Shown in pieces: positions 1-6,490 of a stretch of DNA of 6,726 bases. Position numbers and translations under genes: made by a program. The notes beneath the pieces were generated by a model, which was given only the letters and a program-made list of their open reading frames with translations, searched no databases and was not told the origin of the DNA. Source of the DNA: Chloroflexi bacterium UBA6019 (GTDB taxonomy: Bacteria; Chloroflexota; Dormibacteria; Dormibacterales; Dormibacteraceae); contig DIZV01000094.1 of assembly GCA_002427995.1 (NCBI GenBank), forward strand, positions 1-6,726. Reading direction: 5' to 3'. Position 1 is the stretch's first letter, and each line of letters opens with the position of its first letter.

Positions 1-2
1 TG

Positions 3-2294
3 ACCGCGGTCATCGCCCAGTCGACCGTGCTCATGGCCTGGGTCAAGGGCTCGGAGATCTTCGTCCCGCTCTCCCTCGCCGCTGTCCTGCTGCTGGCGGT
101 GCTCGCCTTCGCGCGCTTCGTACCGGCGTTCGTGGCACTTCCCCTCGGGGCCGCCGCCGGCGCCCTTCTCTCCTGGTACCTCAACGCCCCCGCGCTGAGG
201 GCGGCCCACCCCGCCAGCGCGTTCGGCATTCCGCCACCGGCGATCTGGCTGGCCGACATCTCGGGAACCGACAGCAACGTCGACACAGCGCTCCTCCTCT
301 TCCTCGGCTGCCTCATCTTCTGGGTCGTCGGCGCCTGGCTGGCCTGGTGCTCGCTTCGTTGGCGCCAACCTCTCCTGGGCCTCTTCCCGGGCGCCGTGGT
401 CTTCGTGACCAACGTCCTCAACTCGAAGGACGAGCAGAACGCGAATACGCTCTACTTCCTCCTCCTGACCATCGCCCTACTGCTCTGGACCACCTATCGG
501 GCATCCCTCCTGGGCGCGGTCCGGAACGGGCTGCGCCTCAGTTCGGACTCGCGCTGGGACTTCTGGGAGACCGGCGTCGCCGCCACCGCCGGGGTGATGC
601 TGCTGGCGATCTTCGTCCCCCCGCTGACCCACGACGACCAGACCGTCAACGTCGAGAACGGGGTCTTCCGAAACTGGGCCGAATTCCAGCAGAACCTGAA
701 CCACCCGGGCGAGGTCGGCCGGGGTGGGCGTGCCAGCTTCTCCACCGGCTTCTCGCTCGACGCCGGTCTCAACGGGCCTCTGAAGCGGAGCGACCGCGTC
801 GTCTTCTCTTACACCTACAGCGGCCAGTACCTTGGCTCGCGCTATTTCCGCGGCGTCAACCTCCAGAACGGCGCGCGCCCCAACCAGTGGTCCTACCTGA
901 ACAATCCGTTCGGGTTCCAGTTCTTTGTCGCCAAGAACTCGAACCTGCCGTACACCGACGCCGCGCTCCATGAGCAGAGCATCGCGACCGTCCAGGTCCA
1001 CATGCTGCGACCGCCGGCGACCGCCGCCGACGTGCTCTTCTACCCGGGCCAGCTCGACCATTCGGACCGGGACACGATCGCGGCCGAGAGCTACAAGGCC
1101 GCGCCCAACCCATCCTTTGCCACCGTCGACAAGGTCGCCAGCGCGCACCCCGCCACCTCGGCCGGCTTCTACAAGGTGAGCGTCCGCTACGCCAACCCGA
1201 CCCAGGACGAACTTCGCAACGCCGGCACCGACTATCCCGCCTGGATCGAGCCCTACACGACCTACCCGGGTCTGACGGGGACTCCCATCTTCGCCTCCAG
1301 CAGCACCGGCGCGCCCGGTGCGCCGAAGACCAGCCTCACGATCATCGACAACTCGGCCAGCGCCTCTCCGACCGCGGTCATGATCCGGCAGCTCGCCCAG
1401 CGGGTCACCGCCCAGGCGACCAACAACTACGACCGGGCGGTGGCGATCGAGTCGTACCTGCGTTCCAACTACACCTACACCCTCACCCCACCGCCGCCCA
1501 AGGACGGCGCCACCGAGCCGATCGCGTCCTTCCTCTTCGACTCCAAACAGGGGTACTGCGAGTACTTCGCCACCGCGATGGGCGACATGCTCCGCACCCA
1601 AGGCATCCCCACCCGGCTGGTCAGCGGCTTCGGTGCCGGCAGCTACGACAACAAGGCCAAGCAGTACGTGGTCAGGGAATCGGACGCCCATACCTGGGTC
1701 GAGGCCTACTTTCCCAGTTACGGCTGGATCCCCTTCGAGCCGACCCCCGACGGCACCTACTTCCCGATCTCCCGGGCCCTGGCGCCCTCCACCTGCAATC
1801 GCGACCAGTGCGCGACCGGCGACAACCAGACCGACATCGCCGGCGGAACCGCCAAGACTCCGAGGGGGATCAAAGACCCCGGTGCTGACGTGTCGGGCCG
1901 AAACGGCCGCGTCGGCGGCCAGACCCAGCGGCCCTACTGGCTTCTCTTCCCCTTTGGACTCCTCCTGCTGGCCACCCTCGGCCTCTTCCTGGTCTCCCGC
2001 TACCTGCGGCCTCACACCGCGGGCCAGGCGTGGAACCGCCTCGGCCGCCTGAGCCGTCTGGCCGGGGAGGAGGGACCGCCGGGCGAGACGCCGTCCGAGC
2101 TCGGCCGCCGCCTCGCCGCCGCCTACCCGGAAGCGGCTCACCCGATCCGAGAGCTGACGGACAGCTTCGTCGTGGCCGCCTATGCCCCGGCTGAGACAGC
2201 CCGGCGGCGTTCAGGCGATGTCGTCGAGCGCTGGGTGCAGATCCGTCCCCACCTCGTCCGGCGCCTGGTCCAACGCCTGCGGCCGGCCTGGTAG
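3..2294 (+). CDS. TgpA-like membrane protein with extracytoplasmic transglutaminase-like domain (5' end probably outside window)
   Basis: Integral membrane protein of the TgpA/DUF3488-transglutaminase type. Residue numbers count from the GTG at base 27. About six hydrophobic segments lie near residues 13-31, 33-51, 87-109, 113-130, 139-160 and 183-199. A large extracytoplasmic region of roughly 435 residues follows, then one more membrane helix (about 636-658) and a cytoplasmic tail with an ETPSELGRRLA segment typical of DUF4129. The transglutaminase core is clear: Cys511 in GYCEYFATAMGD, His555 in SDAHTWVEAY, and Glu571 in FEPTPDG at the usual Asp/Glu position, so the Cys-His-acid triad is intact. 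The frame is open back to the window edge with no stop, so the true start may lie upstream; GTG 27 or ATG 33 are the in-window options. Relatives usually follow a MoxR ATPase and a DUF58 protein, which are not visible here. The substrate is unknown; a cell-envelope protein or peptide is likely. Confidence 0.9.
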   Translation, partial: TAVIAQSTVLMAWVKGSEIFVPLSLAAVLLLAVLAFARFVPAFVALPLGAAAGALLSWYLNAPALRAAHPASAFGIPPPAIWLADISGTDSNVDTALLLFLGCLIFWVVGAWLAWCSLRWRQPLLGLFPGAVVFVTNVLNSKDEQNANTLYFLLLTIALLLWTTYRASLLGAVRNGLRLSSDSRWDFWETGVAATAGVMLLAIFVPPLTHDDQTVNVENGVFRNWAEFQQNLNHPGEVGRGGRASFSTGFSLDAGLNGPLKRSDRVVFSYTYSGQYLGSRYFRGVNLQNGARPNQWSYLNNPFGFQFFVAKNSNLPYTDAALHEQSIATVQVHMLRPPATAADVLFYPGQLDHSDRDTIAAESYKAAPNPSFATVDKVASAHPATSAGFYKVSVRYANPTQDELRNAGTDYPAWIEPYTTYPGLTGTPIFASSSTGAPGAPKTSLTIIDNSASASPTAVMIRQLAQRVTAQATNNYDRAVAIESYLRSNYTYTLTPPPPKDGATEPIASFLFDSKQGYCEYFATAMGDMLRTQGIPTRLVSGFGAGSYDNKAKQYVVRESDAHTWVEAYFPSYGWIPFEPTPDGTYFPISRALAPSTCNRDQCATGDNQTDIAGGTAKTPRGIKDPGADVSGRNGRVGGQTQRPYWLLFPFGLLLLATLGLFLVSRYLRPHTAGQAWNRLGRLSRLAGEEGPPGETPSELGRRLAAAYPEAAHPIRELTDSFVVAAYAPAETARRRSGDVVERWVQIRPHLVRRLVQRLRPAW

Positions 2295-2492
2295 GTGACC
2301 CTGCTCAGGGTCTCGCAGTCAGGCCAGGTCTACGACGTCGACCTCCCCTATCTCAAGGTCACCCGTGACGAGGGCGGCGGCTACTACCTCCACGGCAAGG
2401 GCCACTTCCTCTTCTTCGATGAGCGGGAGGCGGCGGAGGCCCGGAAGCACGATCTCGAGGTCTATGGCGTGATCGGGGGCGGCACCGGGTGA
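2295..2492 (+). CDS. Orphan 65-residue hypothetical protein coupled to the transglutaminase gene
   Basis: I do not recognise this protein. Its GTG start directly follows the TAG stop of the transglutaminase gene in the same frame, and its TGA stop overlaps the next GTG by four bases, so translation is probably coupled on both sides. Codons end in G or C almost throughout, like the neighbours, which supports real coding. The product is soluble, with no signal peptide or membrane segment. It starts with a probable beta-rich part (RVSQSGQVYDVDLPYLKV, then GGGYYLHGKGHFLFF), followed by a short charged helix (DEREAAEARKHDLEV) and a Gly-rich end. No catalytic or Cys/His metal motif is seen. No clear Shine-Dalgarno precedes the start, which fits re-initiation after the upstream stop. 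In principle this could be read as a C-terminal extension by TAG readthrough, but nothing favours that. Confidence 0.7.
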   Translation: MTLLRVSQSGQVYDVDLPYLKVTRDEGGGYYLHGKGHFLFFDEREAAEARKHDLEVYGVIGGGTG

Positions 2493-2872
2493 GCACGGCC
2501 GCCGGCAAGTCCTACCCGCGGGTCGAAACGACGATCGAGCGCGAGCACGTGCGCGCGTTCGCGCGCGCGATCGGCGCCGATCCCGACGCCGGCGTTCCGC
2601 CGACCTACGCCGCCGTCTACGCCCTCTTCTCGACCGCGGTCCAGCTCTTCTCCGACCCGGAGGCCGCGATCGACTTCACCCACCTGCTCCACAGCGAGCA
2701 GGAGTTCACCTGGACCCGGCATCCGGAGGTGGGGGAGACGGTCGTCGCGAGCGGGACGGTCGAGGAAGACGCCGAGCGCCGGAATCTGCGATTTTTGACC
2801 TATGCCACCGGCGTCACCTCCCAGGGCGAGGCGCTCTGCGAGTCACGGATGGTCAACGTGATCCGCGGTTGA
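2489..2872 (+). CDS. MaoC-like dehydratase, N-terminal hot-dog subunit (HadA/HadC type)
   Basis: Single hot-dog domain of 127 residues resembling the MaoC_dehydrat_N family, to which mycobacterial HadA and HadC belong. Family marks are the VPPTYAAVYAL segment (about residues 36-46), the LLHSEQEFTWTR strand (66-77) followed by HPEVGETV, and the LRFLTYATGVTSQGEAL strand pair near the end. The catalytic D-x4-H motif is absent, as expected for the non-catalytic partner in this family, which shapes the acyl-binding channel. The next gene supplies the catalytic motif and overlaps by four bases (TTGA), so the two probably form a heterodimeric (R)-specific enoyl-thioester hydratase or 3-hydroxyacyl dehydratase in the cytoplasm. 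The GTG start overlaps the previous stop (GTGA). Whether the substrate is ACP- or CoA-linked cannot be told; the CoA-type genes downstream make enoyl-CoA plausible. Confidence 0.82.
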   Translation: MSTAAGKSYPRVETTIEREHVRAFARAIGADPDAGVPPTYAAVYALFSTAVQLFSDPEAAIDFTHLLHSEQEFTWTRHPEVGETVVASGTVEEDAERRNLRFLTYATGVTSQGEALCESRMVNVIRG

Positions 2873-3246
2873 AGGAGCTACAGCCGCACGCCTGGGAGGT
2901 GACGAGGGAGCAGATCAACGCCTACGCCGAGGCATCCGGCGACCGCAACCCGATCCACCTCGACGACGACGCCGCGCGGGCCGCCGGCCTGCCCGGTGTG
3001 ATCGCCCACGGGATGCTGGGGATGGCCCAGCTTGCCAACTTCGTGGTCGGCTACGCCGGCGACCACCGCCGCCTCCGCCGGCTTCGCTGCCGGTTCTCGG
3101 GGATGGTCCAGCCCGGTGACACGATCACCTTCAGCGGCCACGTCCTCGAGGAAGGGGACGGACTCGTCCGGCTCGAGCTCAGCGCCGAGAACCAAAGGGG
3201 GGAGAGGGTGCTGACCAAGGCGCTCGCCGAGGTGGCGGCCGGCTGA
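2869..3246 (+). CDS. MaoC-like (R)-specific enoyl hydratase/dehydratase, catalytic subunit (HadB type)
   Basis: Single hot-dog domain of 125 residues with the hydratase-2 signature: ASGDRNPIHLDDDAARAAGLPG carries the catalytic Asp25 and His30 (D-x4-H), followed by VIAHGMLGMA (residues 44-53), the central helix that packs against the active site. Later come the RLRCRFSGMVQPGDTITFSG strands of the hot-dog sheet. The reaction is reversible hydration of a trans-2-enoyl thioester to the (R)-3-hydroxyacyl form. Length fits HadB and short R-hydratases. The chosen start is TTG 2869, which overlaps the preceding stop in TTGA and leaves the usual roughly ten residues before the VTREQINAYAEASGD segment. 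A GTG ten codons further on would cut into that conserved N-terminus. No strong Shine-Dalgarno precedes the TTG, so translation probably depends on coupling to the partner subunit. Confidence 0.87.
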   Translation: MKELQPHAWEVTREQINAYAEASGDRNPIHLDDDAARAAGLPGVIAHGMLGMAQLANFVVGYAGDHRRLRRLRCRFSGMVQPGDTITFSGHVLEEGDGLVRLELSAENQRGERVLTKALAEVAAG

Positions 3247-3277
3247 TCGCCCGTCGCCCGACCTCGCAATTCAATTC

Positions 3278-3283
3278 AGGGGG
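3278..3283 (+). promoter_or_regulatory. Strong Shine-Dalgarno for the SDR gene
   Basis: AGGGGG lies six bases before ATG 3290, inside the 43-base gap (3247-3289) that separates the dehydratase pair from the SDR gene. This is the first real intergenic gap after three abutting or overlapping junctions, so translation restarts independently here and a promoter could sit in or just upstream of the gap. I could not pick out convincing -35 and -10 elements. Confidence 0.6.
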
Positions 3284-3289
3284 ACACGC

Positions 3290-4132
3290 ATGCCGTTCGA
3301 TCTCTCCGGCAAGGTAGCCGTTGTCACCGGGGCGTCCCGGGGCCTCGGCCGCGAGGACGCCCTGACGCTGGCGCGCGCCGGCGCCGACGTCGTGGTCACC
3401 GACATCCTGGTCGAGGACGACCCCGACCTCGAGAGGACGGCGGAGGAGTCGGGCAGCTTCCTCGCCCAGGCCGCGGTCAGCGCCGGGTGGGTCCACTCCA
3501 ACGCCACGGCCGAGGAGATCCGCGGGATGGGGCGGCGCTCGCTCGCCATCAAGATGGACGTTACCAACCGTGACCAGGTCCGGGAGACGATGGCGAAGGT
3601 GAGGGCCGAGTTCGGCCGGCTCGACATCCTGATCAACAATGCCGCGACCCTGGACCACGTGGCGCAGATCCCCAAGCAGAGCTATGAGCTCTGGGACCGC
3701 GACATCAAGGTCAACCTCACCGGGGCCTTCAACTGCACCCGGGAGGCGTGGCCCTACATGGTTGAGGGCGGCTTCGGGCGATTGATCTACATGTCCTCGG
3801 TGGCGGGCACATTGGGCGGCTTCGGCCAGGCTTCCTACTCCGCCACCAAGGCCGCCGTGATCGGGCTCGCCAAGACCGCCGCCCTGGAGGGCGGGCGGCA
3901 CGGCATCACAGCCAATGCGATCGTGCCCGGGATCATCGGCAGCGAGGCGGCAAAGGCCGCCGCCGACACCAGCCCGCTCTACGAGCGCTTCAAGCAGCGC
4001 ACCGTTTTCAAGCGTTTCGGGGAGCCGGCCGACATCGCCAACGCGATCGCTTTTCTCTGCTCCGACGAGGCCGGGTACATCACCGGGATCACGCTCGAGG
4101 TCGCCGGCGGCATCCCCCTCTTCACCGCCTAG
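3290..4132 (+). CDS. Short-chain dehydrogenase/reductase (FabG-like), probable NAD-dependent 3-hydroxyacyl-CoA dehydrogenase
   Basis: Classical SDR of 280 residues with a Rossmann fold. The cofactor motif TGASRGLG is at residues 13-20, Asp38 ends strand beta-2 (which favours NAD over NADP), and Asp90, the NNAA motif (116-119) and Asn142 follow. The catalytic Ser170, Tyr183 and Lys187 (YSATK) have FabG-like spacing. The C-terminal half, with GITANAIVPG and a GYITGITLEVAGG end, is typical. Compared with E. coli FabG (244 residues), about 29 extra residues sit between beta-2 and Asp90 (roughly 40-82), including a Glu/Asp-rich stretch and GWVHSNATAEEI. The reaction is probably oxidation or reduction of a 3-hydroxyacyl or 3-oxoacyl thioester, inferred from the neighbouring hydratases and acyl-CoA dehydrogenase. 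Some redox-coupled SDR families also have insertions here, so an alcohol substrate is possible. The gene ends 13 bases before the enoyl-CoA hydratase start. Confidence 0.85.
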   Translation: MPFDLSGKVAVVTGASRGLGREDALTLARAGADVVVTDILVEDDPDLERTAEESGSFLAQAAVSAGWVHSNATAEEIRGMGRRSLAIKMDVTNRDQVRETMAKVRAEFGRLDILINNAATLDHVAQIPKQSYELWDRDIKVNLTGAFNCTREAWPYMVEGGFGRLIYMSSVAGTLGGFGQASYSATKAAVIGLAKTAALEGGRHGITANAIVPGIIGSEAAKAAADTSPLYERFKQRTVFKRFGEPADIANAIAFLCSDEAGYITGITLEVAGGIPLFTA

Positions 4133-4145
4133 GCAGCTGAAAGTC

Positions 4146-4946
4146 ATGGGCGAATGTGTCGACGTCAAGCGAGTGGGTCCGATCGCGACCGTGGTGATGC
4201 ACCGGAAGGGCAACAACGGCATCGCGGCCGACCTGATGGAGGAACTCTCGGCCGCCTTCCAGGAGCTCGGCGCGGATGACTCGGTGCGGGTCGTGATCCT
4301 CGCCAGCGAGTACGAGAAGTACTTCTGCGTCGGCGCCGACCTGACCTCGATGGGTGGCATTGATCGGGACGCGGCCGACGCCGAGGACCGGATCGCTGCG
4401 CTGACGCTCAGGCTCCAACAGGGCTTCAACGCCATCGAAGCCTGCCCCAAGCCCGTCATCGCCCGGGTCAACGGCCACGCGCTCGGCGGCGGCTGCGAGC
4501 TGGCGCTCTGCTGTGATTACCGCGTTATGGTCGAAGACGGCCGCTCCAAGATCGGGCAGTCGGAGTCGGCTCTCGGCATCATCCCCGGCGCCGGCGGCAC
4601 CCAGCGGCTGCCGCGCCTGATCGGGAAGGCGAAGGCGCTGCCGATGCTGCTCGAGAGCGCGCGGCTGTCCGCCACCGAGGCTGAGGCGGCGGGCCTCGTC
4701 AACCGGGCGGTGGCGCCCGAAGAGCTGGATGCGGTGGTGGACGAATTGGCCGGACGGCTGGCGAAGGCAGCAACCAGGGCACTGGGCCTGATCAAGGATG
4801 CTGTCAATCGCGGGCTCGAGACATCGCTCGAGGAAGGGCTCAAGATCGAGGCGCGTAACTTTGCCAGGGCGACGCTGACCGAGGACGCGGTGATCGGGAT
4901 CGTCTCCTTTCTGAGTAAGCAGCAGCCAGAATTCAAAGGGAAGTGA
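4146..4946 (+). CDS. Enoyl-CoA hydratase/isomerase (crotonase family)
   Basis: Crotonase-fold protein of 266 residues, the normal length. The first oxyanion-hole segment is FCVGADL (residues 60-66). The second is GHALGGGCELAL (110-121), containing Glu118. The second catalytic acid, Glu140, lies in GQSESALGIIPGAGGTQRLP, matching rat mitochondrial hydratase Glu144 and Glu164. Both glutamates being present favours true syn-hydration of 2-enoyl-CoA to (S)-3-hydroxyacyl-CoA over isomerase or ligase variants of the fold. The C-terminal helices (LSATEAEAAGLVNRAV and the tail) are typical. Near the N-terminus the usual NAL-type substrate motif reads GNNGIAADLMEEL, a slightly unusual form. The frame is open well upstream inside the SDR gene, but ATG 4146 gives the family-length protein. 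The stop abuts the ATG of the acyl-CoA dehydrogenase. Chain-length preference cannot be read from sequence. Confidence 0.88.
   Translation: MGECVDVKRVGPIATVVMHRKGNNGIAADLMEELSAAFQELGADDSVRVVILASEYEKYFCVGADLTSMGGIDRDAADAEDRIAALTLRLQQGFNAIEACPKPVIARVNGHALGGGCELALCCDYRVMVEDGRSKIGQSESALGIIPGAGGTQRLPRLIGKAKALPMLLESARLSATEAEAAGLVNRAVAPEELDAVVDELAGRLAKAATRALGLIKDAVNRGLETSLEEGLKIEARNFARATLTEDAVIGIVSFLSKQQPEFKGK
4936..4941 (+). promoter_or_regulatory. Shine-Dalgarno for the acyl-CoA dehydrogenase gene
   Basis: AAGGGA lies five bases before ATG 4947 and inside the last codons of the enoyl-CoA hydratase gene. It supports the start that immediately follows the hydratase TGA stop. Confidence 0.5.
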
Positions 4947-6135
4947 ATGGCTAAGACCGCCCCGGCCCGCCCAGAGGTCAAACCGCTCGACTTCCTGGAC
5001 ATCGACCATCTGCTTCTGGATGAGGAGCGGATGGTGCGCGACACCGTCCGCCAGTTCGTCCGCGACCGCGTCCTGCCCGGGATCGAGGACTGGTTCGAGG
5101 ACGGGCACTTCCCGAAGGAGATCGCGCCCGAGATCGGCAAGCTGGGGCTGCTCGGCATGCACCTCCATGGCTACGGCTGCCTCGGCGCCTCCGCCACCAG
5201 CTATGGCATCGCCTGCCTGGAGCTGGAGGCGGGTGACAGCGGCTTCCGCTCCTTCGTCTCGGTCCAGGGCTCGCTGGCGATGTACCCGATCTGGAAGTAC
5301 GGCTCGGAGGAGCAGAAGCAGGAGTGGCTCCCGCGAATGGCCGCGGGCGAGGCGATCGGCTGCTTCGGCCTGACCGAGCCCGACTCGGGCTCGGACCCGG
5401 CCTCGATGCGGACCTCGGCCCGCCGCGCCGGGCGACGACTGGATCCTGAACGGGAACAAGCTCTGGATCACGAACGGCGGCATCGCCGACCTGGCCGTGG
5501 TCTGGGCGCGGGCCGAGGACGGCATCCGCGGCTTCGTCGTGCCGCGGGGCACCAAGGGCTACACGACCCGCGACATCCATAAGAAGCTGTCGCTCCGCGC
5601 CTCGGTCACCTCGGAGCTGATCCTCGAAGATGCCCGGCTACCGGCCTCGGCGGTGCTGCCGGATGTAATCGGGATGAAAGGCCCGCTCTCCTGTCTCAAC
5701 GAGGCGCGCTACGGGATCCTCTGGGGCGTCGTCGGGGCGGCCCGAACCTGCTACGAGACGGCGCTGGAGTACTCGAAGACGCGGCATCAGTTCGGCAAGC
5801 CGATCGGCGCCTTCCAGCTCACCCAGGAGAAGCTGGTCAACATGTTGCTCGAGCTGAACAAGGCGGCGCTGGTTGCCTATCATCTCGGCCGGATGAAGGA
5901 CGAGGGCCGGATCACCCCCCAGCACGTCTCCTTCGGCAAGCTCAACAACGTGCGGGAGGCGCTCGAGATCTGCCGCTCCGCCCGGACCATCCTGGCGGCC
6001 AACGGGATCACCCTCGAGTACCCCGTCATCCGCCACATCAACAACCTCGAGTCGGTGCTGACCTACGAGGGGACGAGCGAGATCCACACCCTGGTCCTGG
6101 GCGAGGCGATCACCGGGCTCCAGGCCTACCGCTAG
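4947..6135 (+). pseudogene. Glutaryl-CoA-dehydrogenase-type acyl-CoA dehydrogenase, interrupted by a +1 frameshift
   Basis: FAD-dependent acyl-CoA dehydrogenase that resembles human GCDH along its length. The start frame runs from ATG 4947 and carries Arg101 in DSGFRSFVSVQGSL (equivalent to the substrate-binding GCDH Arg94) and the FAD-loop motif CFGLTEPDSGSDPASM (139-154). Homology stops near residue 162; this frame then reads an Arg-rich run to a TAA at 5580-5582. The rest, from base 5433, continues in the +1 frame: DDWILNGNKLWITNG, IRGFVVPRG, LSLRASVTSELILEDARLP, ARYGILWGVVGAA, RHQFGKPIGAFQLTQEKL and the catalytic Glu of TYEGTSEIHTLVLGEAITGLQAYR. Removing one G from GGG 5430-5432 gives 395 residues with Glu374 as catalytic base, the normal length. 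As written, a Prodigal-type caller would give two pieces, about 4947-5582 and 5497-6135. It may be a sequencing error or a real recent mutation. If intact it would oxidise glutaryl-CoA (possibly with decarboxylation to crotonyl-CoA) or a related dicarboxyl-CoA; the true substrate is uncertain. Confidence 0.88.
5430..5432 (+). other. Frameshift site in the acyl-CoA dehydrogenase (extra G in GGG)
   Basis: In the start frame the codons read GCC GGG CGA CGA CTG, giving A-G-R-R-L. With one G removed they read GCC GGC GAC GAC TGG, giving A-G-D-D-W, which matches the G-D-x-W-x-LNG segment usual in this family and joins the two halves exactly. No slippery heptamer or downstream structure of the kind used for programmed shifting is evident. 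Confidence 0.85.
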
Positions 6136-6140
6136 ACGCA

Positions 6141-6147
6141 AGGGAGG
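6141..6147 (+). promoter_or_regulatory. Strong Shine-Dalgarno for the 97-residue gene
   Basis: AGGGAGG sits eight bases before ATG 6156, in the 20-base gap after the acyl-CoA dehydrogenase stop. It is one of the two strongest ribosome sites in the window and fixes the start of the small downstream gene. Confidence 0.7.
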
Positions 6148-6155
6148 TTGGCGCG

Positions 6156-6449
6156 ATGCGCAAACTGCAGGCTTTCACGTTGCCCCTGGACCTGACGACC
6201 TTCACGCTGCCGATTCCCCCGGACGCCGACATCCTCGGCATCCACGAGACCATCGGCCTGGTGGCATGGGCGATGTTCGACCCCGCCAAGCCGGCCGAGA
6301 CCGTCTTCCACGCCTTTCGCGACGGGGACGAGGTGCCCGACCACCTGGAGTTCGTCACCTCTGCCCAGCGGAACAACGGCATCGTGGTGATGCTCTTCCG
6401 CAACAAGGGCGGAGCGTCCGAGAAGGCTGCCGCCCGCAAGAAGGCCTAG
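6156..6449 (+). CDS. Hypothetical 97-residue protein at the end of the acyl-CoA operon
   Basis: I do not recognise this protein with certainty. It is small and soluble, with no signal peptide or membrane helix. It has a strand-rich body: FTLPLDLTTFTLPIPPDADILGIHE, then LVAWAMFDPAKPAETVFHAFRDGDEVP, then LEFVTSAQRNNGIVVMLFRNKG, followed by a basic, probably disordered tail (GASEKAAARKKA). The order of an LP-x-PPDADILGI strand, a W-A-x-x-DP-x-x-P-E segment and a final F-V-x(n)-VVMLFR strand recalls a small domain found in phage and bacterial hypothetical proteins (DUF7352-like), but this is only a resemblance by eye. A strong Shine-Dalgarno eight bases upstream and G/C at nearly every third codon position support real coding. 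It lies 20 bases after the acyl-CoA dehydrogenase, so it is probably cotranscribed. An accessory role in that pathway is only a guess. Confidence 0.75.
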   Translation: MRKLQAFTLPLDLTTFTLPIPPDADILGIHETIGLVAWAMFDPAKPAETVFHAFRDGDEVPDHLEFVTSAQRNNGIVVMLFRNKGGASEKAAARKKA

Positions 6450-6490
6450 CGGCCTGGCCGGTCCTCGCCGACGAGGCGCGTGAGGCGGGT

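Noticed and set aside
1..12. Perfect 12-base palindrome TGACCGCGGTCA at the window start, with a similar GACCGCGGTC near 1371-1380
   Set aside because: Both sit in probable coding sequence of the same gene and are easily produced by its GC-rich codons. No promoter context is visible.
477..2141. Long open frame of 554 codons on the minus strand opposite the transglutaminase gene
   Set aside because: It is the expected antisense shadow of a GC-rich gene. Its product is a low-complexity Gly/Val/Arg/Asp-rich string with no domain, while the plus strand has an intact transglutaminase triad and membrane helices.
2569..2582. 14-base palindrome GATCGGCGCCGATC next to a GC-alternating run
   Set aside because: It lies within the conserved start of the HadA-like gene, where it encodes AIGADP. 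It is best explained by codon composition.
3262..3278. AT-rich patch with a tandem AATTC in the gap before the SDR gene, considered as an operator or -10 box
   Set aside because: It is too short and lacks a partner element or dyad. I could not support a specific promoter or operator call.
3915..4145. 77-codon upstream extension of the enoyl-CoA hydratase frame
   Set aside because: The extension lies inside the SDR gene and codes Ser/Pro/Arg-rich shadow sequence. Crotonase homology and normal length begin at ATG 4146.
3179..4471. Minus-strand open frame of 430 codons opposite the SDR gene
   Set aside because: It is antisense to a well-supported SDR and spans gene boundaries without a ribosome site or recognisable motifs.
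5420..5445. Programmed +1 ribosomal frameshift in the acyl-CoA dehydrogenase
   Set aside because: There is no slippery motif, rare-codon or stop-codon pause, or downstream structure, and the family is not known to use recoding. An indel in GGG explains it more simply.
4122..5555. Minus-strand open frame of 477 codons opposite the enoyl-CoA hydratase and acyl-CoA dehydrogenase
   Set aside because: It runs across the junction of two clear plus-strand genes and past the frameshift, and its translation is compositional with no family features.
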